Source of the DNA: Polyangiaceae bacterium
GTDB taxonomy: Bacteria > Myxococcota_A > Polyangia > Polyangiales > Polyangiaceae
Direction: 5' to 3'
DNA: 64,000 nucleotides
Assembly: GCA_020633205.1 (NCBI GenBank)
Contig: JACKEB010000020.1
Coordinates: 62,001 to 126,000, forward strand
Shown here: positions 52,286-60,624 of the stretch, one piece after another
Layout of the letters: each line of letters begins with the position of its first letter
Position numbering within the stretch: the first letter of the stretch is position 1
Translations under genes and position numbers: made by a program
The notes under the pieces: model-generated
The model's database searches: none
The model's input: only the letters and a program-made list of their open reading frames with translations
What the model was told of the DNA's origin: nothing

Positions 52286-52987
52286 ATGACCCTCGACCCG
52301 ATTGAAATCTGGCATCACATGAGTGGCCTGAACAAGGCCATCGCCGTCATCCTCCTCACGATGGGCGTGTCCACCATCGGCGTGGTGGTCGAGCGCATCC
52401 TGGCGTTCTCCAAGGCGAACAGCGAATCGCGCACCTTCGTACAGAAGGCGGCCGCACTGCTCGACGAGTGGCGCATCGAAGAGATCATCGCGCTGACGGA
52501 GAAGCACAAGGCGTCCACCCTGGCGCGCACCATCGGCGCGATGATGCAGCGCTATCAGCGCGGCCTCGAGCGAGCTGAGAAGGGCCTCACCCCGGTGGAG
52601 ATGGCGCGCAACGAAGCAGAGCGCACCAAGGAGACCATCGGTGCGGAGCTACGCCGCGGCTTCACGGTGCTGAGCTCCGTCGCTTCCGTCGCGCCCTTCG
52701 TTGGTCTGCTCGGAACCGTCATCGGCATCATCATGAGCTTCAAGGCGATCGGCTCCGGTGGCGACGCGGGTATGGCCGCCGTCATGACCGGTATCTCCGA
52801 GGCGCTCTTCGAGACCGCGCTCGGCTTGATGATCGCCATCCCGGCAGTGCTCTTCTTCAACTACCTCACCGGCCGTGTGAACCAGATCGAACTCACCTTG
52901 GCTCGCTCTTCCAGCGAGCTACTCGACGAGATGGAGAATCGCTATGGGAATGAGCCTGGGCTCGTCGAAGCGCGGAAAGCAGCCTGA
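52286..52987 (+). CDS. exbB: ExbB/TolQ/MotA-type proton channel protein
   Basis: The protein has 233 residues from ATG 52286. Three membrane helices: one near the N-terminus (AIAVILLTMGVSTIGVVVERIL) and two after a cytoplasmic loop (VLSSVASVAPFVGLLGTVIGIIMSF and ALFETALGLMIAIPAVLFFNYL). The block APFVGLLGTVIGI is the family signature. It forms the channel that powers TonB together with the two ExbD proteins. It overlaps the first exbD by 44 bases. Confidence 0.92.
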   Translation: MTLDPIEIWHHMSGLNKAIAVILLTMGVSTIGVVVERILAFSKANSESRTFVQKAAALLDEWRIEEIIALTEKHKASTLARTIGAMMQRYQRGLERAEKGLTPVEMARNEAERTKETIGAELRRGFTVLSSVASVAPFVGLLGTVIGIIMSFKAIGSGGDAGMAAVMTGISEALFETALGLMIAIPAVLFFNYLTGRVNQIELTLARSSSELLDEMENRYGNEPGLVEARKAA

Positions 52988-53369
52988 GCCGGACATCAAC
53001 ATCACGCCGCTCGTCGACGTGGTGTTGGTGCTGCTCATCATCTTCATGGTGGTGGCGCCTGCGTTGAACAACGACCTGGTCCGCCTGCCCGAGATCGAGC
53101 AAGCGGATCCAAAACCGAAAGACGACAACGCTGTCGAGATCACCCTCTCCGGAGATGGCACCACGGTACTCGAAGAGAAGAAGGTGGATAAGGAGACGCT
53201 GAAGCGTGAGCTGAAGCAGATCCACTCCACGACGGCGGACCGCCAGCTGCTGCTGAAGACCGACGTCAACGTGCCCTACGAGCGCGTGCGCACGACGCTT
53301 GGCCTGATCCAAGAGATCGGCTTCAAGGGCGTCAGCCTGAAGGTCGAAGAGAAGAAGAAGGACGGCTGA
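52944..53369 (+). CDS. exbD: ExbD/TolR-type protein 1
   Basis: The protein has 141 residues. N-terminal helix preceded by DINITPLVDVVLVLLIIFMVVAP, including the conserved Asp of the proton path, then a periplasmic domain. Overlaps exbB by 44 bases. An internal ATG at 52950 is an alternative start. A second copy follows 42 bases later. Confidence 0.92.
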   Translation: MGMSLGSSKRGKQPEPDINITPLVDVVLVLLIIFMVVAPALNNDLVRLPEIEQADPKPKDDNAVEITLSGDGTTVLEEKKVDKETLKRELKQIHSTTADRQLLLKTDVNVPYERVRTTLGLIQEIGFKGVSLKVEEKKKDG

Positions 53370-53411
53370 GGTCGGCCCACAGCTGGCTCGGCCCCACACC
53401 AAGACATCGCC

Positions 53412-53843
53412 ATGGCATTCACCGCACCCTCTGGATCTTCCAAGCACGGCAACCCGCCTAACGTGAACATCACCCCGTTGGTCGACGTGGCGCTGGTGGT
53501 GTTGATCATTTTCATGGTCGTGGCCCCGATGTTGACCAAGACCTTCTGGCTAAACCTGCCGAAGAAGGACAAGGAAGACACGCCGCCACCTGCCAACCAG
53601 CCCGAGCCGCCGTTGGTGCTCACCCTCAATGCTCAAGGCGTGGTGAAGCTGAATCAGACCGTTGTCACCAAGGGCGAGCTGCCGACTCGGCTGCCACGCA
53701 TGATGGCGTCGCGAAAGAGCAAGGTGCTCTACTTCGACGCCCACGACGGCGCGAGCTACGCCGAGGCCGTGGAGGTGATGGACCTCGCACGCCGCGGAGG
53801 CGCACGCTCAATCGCGATGCTCACGGACAAGGTCGCGGAGTAG
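53412..53843 (+). CDS. exbD: ExbD/TolR-type protein 2
   Basis: The protein has 143 residues. Similar to copy 1: VNITPLVDVALVVLIIFMVVAPML with the conserved Asp, then a periplasmic domain. Having two different ExbD proteins with one ExbB is common in clusters serving a dedicated TonB receptor. Likely forms a mixed complex with copy 1. Confidence 0.92.
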   Translation: MAFTAPSGSSKHGNPPNVNITPLVDVALVVLIIFMVVAPMLTKTFWLNLPKKDKEDTPPPANQPEPPLVLTLNAQGVVKLNQTVVTKGELPTRLPRMMASRKSKVLYFDAHDGASYAEAVEVMDLARRGGARSIAMLTDKVAE

Positions 53844-54204
53844 TACAGAACGAAAGCTCGTTCCAGACGTATGCCGACTTGAATATCCCCCAGGAAATTC
53901 CACTTCGACACGCCGACCGAAGTGTTACAGGGCAGTAACGAGCTTGTAGCGCTTTCGACCGACTCCCCCCGGAGCCTCCCGAATCCTCTATCTTCCCGCC
54001 CGCGAACCGGCCATACGCCACCTCGCCTACACCCCGCGCCGCTGAGCGGCACAGACGACTCGAAACGCGCCGCGCTGGCGCGATGAACTAGCAGGCGTAC
54101 CGGCGGAGGTACGTCGCGAACAACCCAGCACTACCGGACCCATCGCTTGGTGTCCGTACGACGCCGAGCTGCGTCCACTGGCGCGGCTCCTCGAAGAGGT
54201 TTCC
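53844..54204. other. Intergenic region before the TonB-dependent receptor
   Basis: This gap of 361 bases has no gene. At 53924-53950 the plus strand has GTTAC, GTAAC and GTAGC each 11 bases apart, the same spacing as the boxes before the phoB-like genes, but 255 bases from the receptor start. I see no riboswitch fold that I recognise. Confidence 0.4.
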
Positions 54205-57200
54205 ATGAGGTCCCGCTTTCGCTTCCTCCCAGTCCTTGCCTTACTCGCGCCGCTAACGCTGAGTCAGCACGCCTTCGCTCAACCGGCAGACGATCCGGGG
54301 GACGAAGAAGGCGAGACGATCGTCCCGACGGATGAAGGCGACGAACCGCCTCCCGAGGACAAGAAGCCTGAAGACAAGAAGCCCGAGGACAAGAAGCCCG
54401 AGGACAAGCCCGCCGGAGGTGGTGACGACTCGGGCTATGACCTCGAGGAGTACAGCGACGAGGAGATGGGCGAGACCGATCTCTCGGAAAAGCCAGAGGC
54501 AGGAAAGGGCGCACTCACGGGCACCGTCCGCGACACCAAATACGAGGAGCCACTAGTCGAAGCCGAGGTGGAAGTCGTCGGCACGGACAAGAAGGTGTTC
54601 ACTGACGTCAACGGGCAGTTCCGTCTGGATCTAAAGCCAGGCACGTACACCATCCGTATCGCCTACGACGCGCACTACACCCAGCGCCTGGACGGCATCA
54701 TCATCACCGGCGGCAAGATCGCGAAGCTGGACATCAAGCTGCGTCCCGACGAGAAGGCAGTGGAGACGTTCGTCGTGGAGACCAAGGCGGATACGTCAGG
54801 CCTCGCCGGCTTGTCGCTCACGCGTCAGCGCTCAGCCGCGATGGGCGACAGCGTGGGTCGCGGTGAAATCTCGAAAACTCCAGACAAGGACGCAGCCCAA
54901 GCCGCCCAGCGCGTCGTCGGCGCGACCATCGTCGATGGGCGATTCGTGTACGTGCGCGGCCTCGGCGACCGCTACGCCAACGCCCAGCTCAACGGAGCGC
55001 CCCTTCCGAGCCCAGAGCCTGACCGTCAAGCGGTGCCCCTCGACTTGTTCCCGAGCCTGGTGCTCGAGAGCCTGACCATCGCGAAAACCTTCACGCCGGA
55101 CAAGCCGGGCGACTTCGCCGGCGGTTCCGTGCGGATTAAAACTCGCGATCTGCCCGAGGAATTCCTGTTCAAGGCGACCCTCGGTGTGGGCTTCAACACC
55201 CAGGCCACCTTCCAGGACCGCTTGAGCTACCGAGGCAGCAACACGGACTGGCTCGGCTTCGACGGTGGCACGCGCCAGCTCCCGGATGTCCCCGACTACA
55301 AGCTCTCGCGCACCACGCGCAAACCCGACGGTGAGTTCCTCACCCAGGACGAGCTCACAGCGAACGGGCGCAAGATCAACTCCTTCATGAGCGCCCAGGA
55401 GAAGTTCACGCTACCAAGCCACAGCGCGTCCGTCGTGATCGGAAAGACCTGGAAGCTCGGGCAGGAGCAGAAGCTCGGTCTGGTCGGCTCCCTCAACTAC
55501 TCGCGCTCCTGGGAGGTGGTCGAAGATCGAATCCGCCGCAAGTTCGACTTCAACGACACCGAACAGCGGCTCGATCTGCTCGCTGACCTGCGGGAGCAGA
55601 GTGGCAAAGAGAAGGTCCGCTGGGGCGCCTTCGGCACCCTGACCTATCAGCTGAGCCGCAACCACAAGATCACTCTGACCGGCCTTCGCAGTCAGAGCTC
55701 CGACGACACCGCGCGCGTGCTTCAAGGCTTCTACGAGACGCGTCAGGCGGTCTTGACCAGCACCCGCCTGCAGTTCATCAGCCGCGTCTTGAACTTCGGA
55801 CAGCTCCAGGGTGAGCACACCTTCGAGGACGCGAACCGAGGCTTGCTCGAGTGGAACCTGTCCCTTGCGAAGGCTTTCCGCGAGGAACCGGATACCCGCG
55901 ACACCGTCTACAAGGGTCAACCCGACGGCTCCGTGGTGTACATCGACGGCTCCGAGAGCGGCTCGCACTTCTACGCCGATCAGTCCGAGACCTCGATCGG
56001 CGCCGGCATCGACTACACCCAGCCACTGAGCGAAGATCAAGAATCCGCCAAGGTGAAGTTTGGCGGCCTCATCAGCACCCGCGATCGCGAGTTCGACTCT
56101 CGGCGCTTTGCTTTCCGGCGGCGCCCCGGGTCACCGGACGATGACTTCGTGTGCGAGAGCTGGCGCCTCGATTGCCCAGACAAGCTCTTCACTCAGGACA
56201 ACATCGGCGACGTCATCCAGCTAGACGAGACCACCTTCGATAACGACGCCTACACCGCGGGCCTCGACGTCTACGCCGTGTACGTGATGAGCGACACGGC
56301 CCTGACTGACTGGCTTCGCGTCATCGTCGGCGAGCGCATCGAAGTCACCCGCCAAAACATCAGCTCCTTCGACCCGTTCTCACCCGACGACCGCGCCGTC
56401 TCGACGGACCTGAAGTCCACCGACATGTTGCCATCGTTGGGCTTGGTGTTCGACACCTCGAAGAAGACCAAGCTGCGCTTCTCCGCGACGCGCACTCTTG
56501 CGCGCCCCCAGCTGCGTGAGCTCGCGCCGTTCACCTTCAGCAACTACTTCGGCGGCTACTCCGAGGCCGGTAACCCGAACCTGACGCTGACCAAGATCAC
56601 GAACCTCGACGCACGCTTCGAGTTTTACCCAACTCTCGAAGAGATCGTCGCCGCCAGCGTGTTCTACAAGTACTTCAAGGATCCCATCGAGCAGACCGTG
56701 CAGTCCGCTGGTGACGACGGCCTCTACACCTACCAGAACTCCGAGAGCGCGAAGATGGTTGGCTTCGAGGTCGAAGGCCGCAAGAGCCTCGGCTTCGTCT
56801 CGAAGTCACTCAGCGACTTCAGCGCCGTGGCCAACGCGACAATCGGCATTTCGACCGTCACACTCTCGGACGCCAACGACTTCAGCACGTCGCGGGAACG
56901 CCCGTTGTCGAATCAGCCGCCGTTCACCATCAACGCTGCGATCGACTACTCGAGCAAAGAAAACGGCGTCAAAGCCCGCCTGCTCTACAACGTCGTCGGT
57001 AAGCAAATCGTCGCGGTTGGCTTCGAGGGTCTGCCCGACGTCTATCAGCAGCCGCGTCATCAGCTGGACTTCGTCGTCGCCAAGGACTTCGGGGAGCACC
57101 TCGAACTCAAGTTCTCTGCCGCAAACCTCCTGAACTCGCCCTTCACGCGCACTCAAGGCAAGAGCGACGACGGCGACAACGTGATCGACGAGTACACCAA

Positions 57201-57240
57201 GGGCATGGACTTCTCGATCGGCGCCGGCTACACCTATTGA
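54205..57240 (+). CDS. TonB-dependent outer membrane receptor
   Basis: The protein has 1011 residues. A signal peptide (about residues 1-25), then an acidic and PEDKK-repeat linker (about 26-95), a carboxypeptidase-regulatory-like domain (ALTGTVRDTKYEEPLVEAEVEVVG, about 109-175), a plug domain (VVGATIVDGRFVYVRGLGDRYANAQLNGAPLPS) and a beta barrel to the end. It imports a substrate with energy from the TonB-Exb complex encoded just upstream. The substrate is unknown; the Pho genes next door suggest phosphate or an organophosphate. A terminator follows. Confidence 0.92.
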   Translation: MRSRFRFLPVLALLAPLTLSQHAFAQPADDPGDEEGETIVPTDEGDEPPPEDKKPEDKKPEDKKPEDKPAGGGDDSGYDLEEYSDEEMGETDLSEKPEAGKGALTGTVRDTKYEEPLVEAEVEVVGTDKKVFTDVNGQFRLDLKPGTYTIRIAYDAHYTQRLDGIIITGGKIAKLDIKLRPDEKAVETFVVETKADTSGLAGLSLTRQRSAAMGDSVGRGEISKTPDKDAAQAAQRVVGATIVDGRFVYVRGLGDRYANAQLNGAPLPSPEPDRQAVPLDLFPSLVLESLTIAKTFTPDKPGDFAGGSVRIKTRDLPEEFLFKATLGVGFNTQATFQDRLSYRGSNTDWLGFDGGTRQLPDVPDYKLSRTTRKPDGEFLTQDELTANGRKINSFMSAQEKFTLPSHSASVVIGKTWKLGQEQKLGLVGSLNYSRSWEVVEDRIRRKFDFNDTEQRLDLLADLREQSGKEKVRWGAFGTLTYQLSRNHKITLTGLRSQSSDDTARVLQGFYETRQAVLTSTRLQFISRVLNFGQLQGEHTFEDANRGLLEWNLSLAKAFREEPDTRDTVYKGQPDGSVVYIDGSESGSHFYADQSETSIGAGIDYTQPLSEDQESAKVKFGGLISTRDREFDSRRFAFRRRPGSPDDDFVCESWRLDCPDKLFTQDNIGDVIQLDETTFDNDAYTAGLDVYAVYVMSDTALTDWLRVIVGERIEVTRQNISSFDPFSPDDRAVSTDLKSTDMLPSLGLVFDTSKKTKLRFSATRTLARPQLRELAPFTFSNYFGGYSEAGNPNLTLTKITNLDARFEFYPTLEEIVAASVFYKYFKDPIEQTVQSAGDDGLYTYQNSESAKMVGFEVEGRKSLGFVSKSLSDFSAVANATIGISTVTLSDANDFSTSRERPLSNQPPFTINAAIDYSSKENGVKARLLYNVVGKQIVAVGFEGLPDVYQQPRHQLDFVVAKDFGEHLELKFSAANLLNSPFTRTQGKSDDGDNVIDEYTKGMDFSIGAGYTY
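54352..54411 (+). repeat. 15-base tandem repeat encoding PEDKK
   Basis: Four 15-base units inside the receptor gene encode PEDKK (the last one is PEDKP). Charged linker between signal peptide and folded domains; its copy number could vary. Confidence 0.8.
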
Positions 57241-57270
57241 TTCCTCAAGGAAACATCAGTTCCGAACATC

Positions 57271-57310
57271 AGAGCGGGGCGTCGGCATGGCTGCCCCGCT
57301 CTCCTCGTTT
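57271..57310 (+). terminator. Rho-independent terminator of the receptor gene
   Basis: A perfect 10-base-pair stem (AGAGCGGGGC and its complement) around a 12-base loop, followed by CCTCGTTTT. It lies 30 bases past the receptor stop. Confidence 0.75.
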
Positions 57311-57313
57311 TGT

Positions 57314-57865
57314 CTACTTCACCCCGCGTCCGAGGGCGACGATCGTCGGCTTCTCCTCGCCTGCCGGCCAGTTCACGAAGAGCACCGCCTCGCCGTCCTT
57401 GCCGCGTTGGATGCGCAGCTTCATGGTCTTGCCCTTGCGTAGGCGCACCACGAAGTCAGCGACCTTACCCGGCTTCACCGACTGGAAGTAGTCGGCCATT
57501 TCGTTCCCGAAGTTCTCCATTCCGGTGAAGCCCTGCACATCCCCTTCGCAGTTCACCTTCAGCCACTCGCGCACGATGCGCATGAAGCACTTGTCAGGCT
57601 GGGAGTTGACCTCCTGCGTGTTGATGTTCGTCGCTGCTTTCCACTCCGCCACCGTCGGTGGCTTTGAGCGACCTTCCGGGATATCGGGGATGGGGCTCTC
57701 TTCCTTCTTCTCTTCCTCGGTTGCGGCCGGAGCGGCCGTTTCCGTGGGGGTAGGCGCTGGAGCGGCAGCGGTGGCAGCCGTGGCGGCCGGTTCTTCCTTC
57801 TTCTCTTCCTTGCAGGCCAGCAGGGCAAGCATCAGGGTCGAAAGCGCTAGGGTCGTGGTCTTCAT
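57314..57865 (-). CDS. Hypothetical lipoprotein
   Basis: The protein has 183 residues. ATG 57865 has GAGGAG upstream. The signal peptide ends in LALLAC (lipobox), followed by an Ala/Pro/Thr/Glu-rich linker to about residue 65 and a compact domain with CFMRIVREWLKVNCEGDVQGF and a C-terminal LRIQRGKDGEAVLFVNWP. It lies opposite the receptor gene and close to its terminator. Function unknown; position suggests it could serve the uptake system. Confidence 0.7.
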   Translation of the reverse strand: MKTTTLALSTLMLALLACKEEKKEEPAATAATAAAPAPTPTETAAPAATEEEKKEESPIPDIPEGRSKPPTVAEWKAATNINTQEVNSQPDKCFMRIVREWLKVNCEGDVQGFTGMENFGNEMADYFQSVKPGKVADFVVRLRKGKTMKLRIQRGKDGEAVLFVNWPAGEEKPTIVALGRGVK

Positions 57866-57979
57866 GGGAGCTCCTCAGTAGACCGAGAAATATATCGAAG
57901 CTGCGAGCCTGCGTAAGGGGCGCTACTTAGGCAGCTGTTTTTGGCTGGAACGGAGGCCCCCTACACCGGTGCCTCTTGG

Positions 57980-58027
57980 TTTGAGTGGCCGTTGGTTTCA
58001 GCGGCCGTTCGTTTCAGCGTGGCTGGT
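57980..58027. repeat. Degenerate 16-base tandem repeat, about three units
   Basis: Consecutive units TTTGAGTGGCCGTTGG, TTTCAGCGGCCGTTCG and TTTCAGCGTGGCTGGT, each 16 bases. The middle one differs from its neighbours at a few positions. Confidence 0.6.
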
Positions 58028-58395
58028 TTTGGGGGTGAGGGTGCGCCCGGGAGCAGATGAACAGAACTCGTTGCGACTTGGGCTGTCGACCACGGCGTGA
58101 GGTCGAGCAGCGCCCCCGCCCTCATTGGGAGGCCGCGCGTGTGGTATCCCCGGGTCCGCAACGGTTAGGCAGGGCACTTGTCGTCACTCCATGCCTTAGT
58201 TTCCTTACGGATTTACAATCAGTGGTTCAAAGTGACTCGCCCAGGCTGCTTCAGGTGTAGCGGACGTGCAGCGTCTAGGGACGCGGTGCCGCCTCCCCCA
58301 AACCCAAAATCCACGACAAAAGGGCTGATGCTGACTCACATTTGCCGCGCTTTGGACGCCAGGCTGAGGCCGCTTCTCGAACGCCATTCCGCTAC

Positions 58396-58411
58396 GTCAC
58401 ACGCGCGTTAC
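58396..58411 (+). promoter_or_regulatory. Pho-box-like direct repeat upstream of Gly-rich lipoprotein
   Basis: GTCACACGCGCGTTAC: units GTCAC and GTTAC 11 bases apart, the same spacing as at the phoB-like genes. It is 104 bases before the start codon, so the distance to the gene differs. Confidence 0.4.
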
Positions 58412-58514
58412 CAAGTGAGCGTTTCTCTCGCACTGCCATGGAATCGTCACGCAGGCTTTATCTCGGGGTCACGACGCATAGGCACTCTCCGCGCACCCAA
58501 GGAGGACTTCTATC

Positions 58515-60005
58515 ATGCGAATTTCCCATCTAGCCTTAGCGTCCGCGATCGCACTGCTTCCCATCGCAGTGACGGCGTGTGGCAGTGACGACGACACGCC
58601 CGGCAGCGGCGGCAGCGGTGCCCAAGGTGGCGCTGGCGGCAGCGGTAACGGCGGCAGCGGAGCCGACGGCGGCACGGCTGGCAACGGCGGCAGCGCTGGC
58701 AACGGTGCACAGGGCGGCACCGCAGGCAACGGCGGAACGGCCGGCACTGGCGGAACCAGCTGTGACCTGAGCGGCGCTGGCCTCGAGCACGCCGACGTGA
58801 CGGCTCCCGCAGCGGGCCAGACCGTGACCCTGACCAGCGACAAGGTCTGGGACCTGAAGGGCAAGATCAACGTGGGCGACGGCTCCACGATCGTCATCGA
58901 GCCTTGCACGCGCATCGAAGGTGATGGCGCATCCCTCGGCACCCTGGTCATCCAGCAGGGTGGCAAGATCATGGCCGAAGGCACCGAGGCAGAGCCGATC
59001 CTCTTCACCAGCGCGCTTCCCGAGGGAAGCCGTGGCCCCGGTGACTGGGGTGGCGTCATCGTTCTGGGCAAGGCGCCCAACTTCAAGATCAGCGGCACCG
59101 ACCTGCCCAGCATCGAGGGTCTGAACCCCGGTGAAGGTCTCTACGGCGGCACCGATCCCGACGACAACAGCGGCGTGATGACCTACATGCGCATCGAGTA
59201 TTCCGGTGTGGAAATCGGTGACGGCAACGAGATCAACGGTCTGACCCTCGGCTCCGTCGGCCGCGGCACCACGATGCACCACATCATGATCAGCAACACC
59301 CTCGACGACTGCTTCGAGTGGTTCGGTGGCACCGTGAACGCGCATCACCTGGTATGCAACAACGCCGGCGACGACATGTTCGACATGGACCAGGGCTACC
59401 AAGGCTCGGTGCAGTTCCTCTTCGGCCGCCAGGTTGCGCCCATCAGCGACGACCCGAACGGCTGGGAGTGTGACAGCGACAAGGGTGGCGCGGTCCCCGT
59501 GTCTCAGGTCACCGCGTCGAACGTGACGCTGTGCGGCCTCGGCACCGACCCGGCGAACCCGCAGTACGGCGCCGTGTTCCGTGAGGGCCTCGAAGGCGAC
59601 TACAGCAACATGATCTTCAAGGGCTTCGAGGCGAGCTTCGACGTCCGTGACGACGCTGGCACCACCACCGCGCCCAAGGTCAAGGTCACCAACACCACCG
59701 TCAAGGGTGTGACCGAAGACATCGCGTACGCCGAGTCGGGCGCGACGGACAACGACAACGGCTTCGATGAGCAGGCGTGGTTCACCGCTGGCACCGGCAA
59801 CTCCGTTGCTGACCCCGGCATCGACTGCGGCAGCGCTGGCGTGGCTCCGAACCCGGTCCCGACCACGGCGATCACTGGCGGCACTCCCCTCACCACTGGT
59901 GCGGCAGGCACGGCCACTGGCTTCGACACCTCGGCGACCTACCAAGGTGGCTTCGACACCGCGAACTGGATGTCGGCCCCCTGGTGCGATTGGGCAGCCA
60001 ACTGA
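58515..60005 (+). CDS. Beta-helix-like lipoprotein with Gly-rich linker
   Basis: The protein has 496 residues. The signal peptide ends in AVTACGSDD (lipobox). A Gly/Ser/Asn/Ala linker (about residues 28-85) is followed by a large repetitive beta-strand domain, with VWDLKGKINVGDGSTIVIEPCTRIEG and later GDWGGVIVLGKAP, typical of a right-handed beta-helix. Conserved acidic stretches (DPDDNSGVM, DDCFEWFGG, DDMFDMDQG) might bind metal or ligand. It follows the receptor by about 1.3 kb on the same strand. Similar lipoproteins often accompany TonB receptors, where they may act as surface capture proteins; that role is inferred. Confidence 0.75.
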   Translation: MRISHLALASAIALLPIAVTACGSDDDTPGSGGSGAQGGAGGSGNGGSGADGGTAGNGGSAGNGAQGGTAGNGGTAGTGGTSCDLSGAGLEHADVTAPAAGQTVTLTSDKVWDLKGKINVGDGSTIVIEPCTRIEGDGASLGTLVIQQGGKIMAEGTEAEPILFTSALPEGSRGPGDWGGVIVLGKAPNFKISGTDLPSIEGLNPGEGLYGGTDPDDNSGVMTYMRIEYSGVEIGDGNEINGLTLGSVGRGTTMHHIMISNTLDDCFEWFGGTVNAHHLVCNNAGDDMFDMDQGYQGSVQFLFGRQVAPISDDPNGWECDSDKGGAVPVSQVTASNVTLCGLGTDPANPQYGAVFREGLEGDYSNMIFKGFEASFDVRDDAGTTTAPKVKVTNTTVKGVTEDIAYAESGATDNDNGFDEQAWFTAGTGNSVADPGIDCGSAGVAPNPVPTTAITGGTPLTTGAAGTATGFDTSATYQGGFDTANWMSAPWCDWAAN

Positions 60006-60052
60006 GCACCCTTTGCGCGCCCGCCACGGCGCGCTGTTAATGACCCAAGCCC

Positions 60053-60091
60053 GAACAGGCGGCTCGATTTCGAGTCGCCTGTTCTTTTTTT
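60053..60091 (+). terminator. Strong rho-independent terminator of the Gly-rich lipoprotein gene
   Basis: A 14-base-pair stem (GAACAGGCGGCTCG with its complement, one mismatch) with an ATTT loop, followed by seven T residues. It starts 47 bases after the stop. Confidence 0.9.
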
Positions 60092-60197
60092 GTGCTTTGA
60101 GGAAGGCCCTGCGGCGCTGGTTGGTTGCCCTCGAACAGAACCTTCGCCGGGCGCAACGGGTTGCACCCAGGCCAAACGTGGTTCTATTGCCTCACTC

Positions 60198-60446
60198 GTG
60201 ATCTCTTTCGTTCTCCTCGCCCTCAACATCTACAGCTGGATCGTACTCGGCTCGGCACTGTTGTCGTGGTTCGGGCTCTCCGAAGACAACCCGCTCGTCA
60301 AGATCAGCAACACGCTAGTCGAGCCAGTGCTCGCCCCAATCCGCAAGATCCTACCGTCTCTCGGCGGATTGGACTTCAGTCCCATGGTGCTCTACCTGGG
60401 TATTCGACTCGTCATCCGCCTGTTGGCTGCCAAAGCGGGCGTCTGA
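60198..60446 (+). CDS. YggT family membrane protein
   Basis: The protein is about 82 residues with a GTG start at 60198. Two hydrophobic segments (VISFVLLALNIYSWIVLGSALLSWF and FSPMVLYLGIRLVIRLLAA) flank PLVKISNTLVEPVLAPIRKILPSLGGLDFSP, the YggT signature. These small inner-membrane proteins are linked to cell shape or ion stress in other bacteria. The start is uncertain because no ribosome site is visible. Confidence 0.8.
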   Translation: MISFVLLALNIYSWIVLGSALLSWFGLSEDNPLVKISNTLVEPVLAPIRKILPSLGGLDFSPMVLYLGIRLVIRLLAAKAGV

Positions 60447-60624
60447 TCTCACACCCTCCGCCTTATTGCCACGCGGAACTAAAGACACCAAAGCCAACAA
60501 GACACCACGAAGACACTTGGGCGTTGCCTTGACGCCATTGCCCCCAAGTTCTCCGTAATGTTTCCGCACGTCAACTAGTCCGACATGGCCCACTCCTATC
60601 GTGTCAATCCCGAGGGAGTGAAGC

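Larger units (their letters stand above)
57866..58514. other. Intergenic region before the Gly-rich lipoprotein
   Basis: This gap of 649 bases holds a degenerate 16-base tandem repeat (57980-58027) and a direct repeat at 58396-58411. Two further GTCAC units lie at 58446 and 58468, 22 bases apart. The frames inside do not look coding. Confidence 0.4.

Noticed and set aside
53844..54204. Cobalamin or other riboswitch before the TonB receptor
   Set aside because: I could not find the conserved B12-box or pairing elements.
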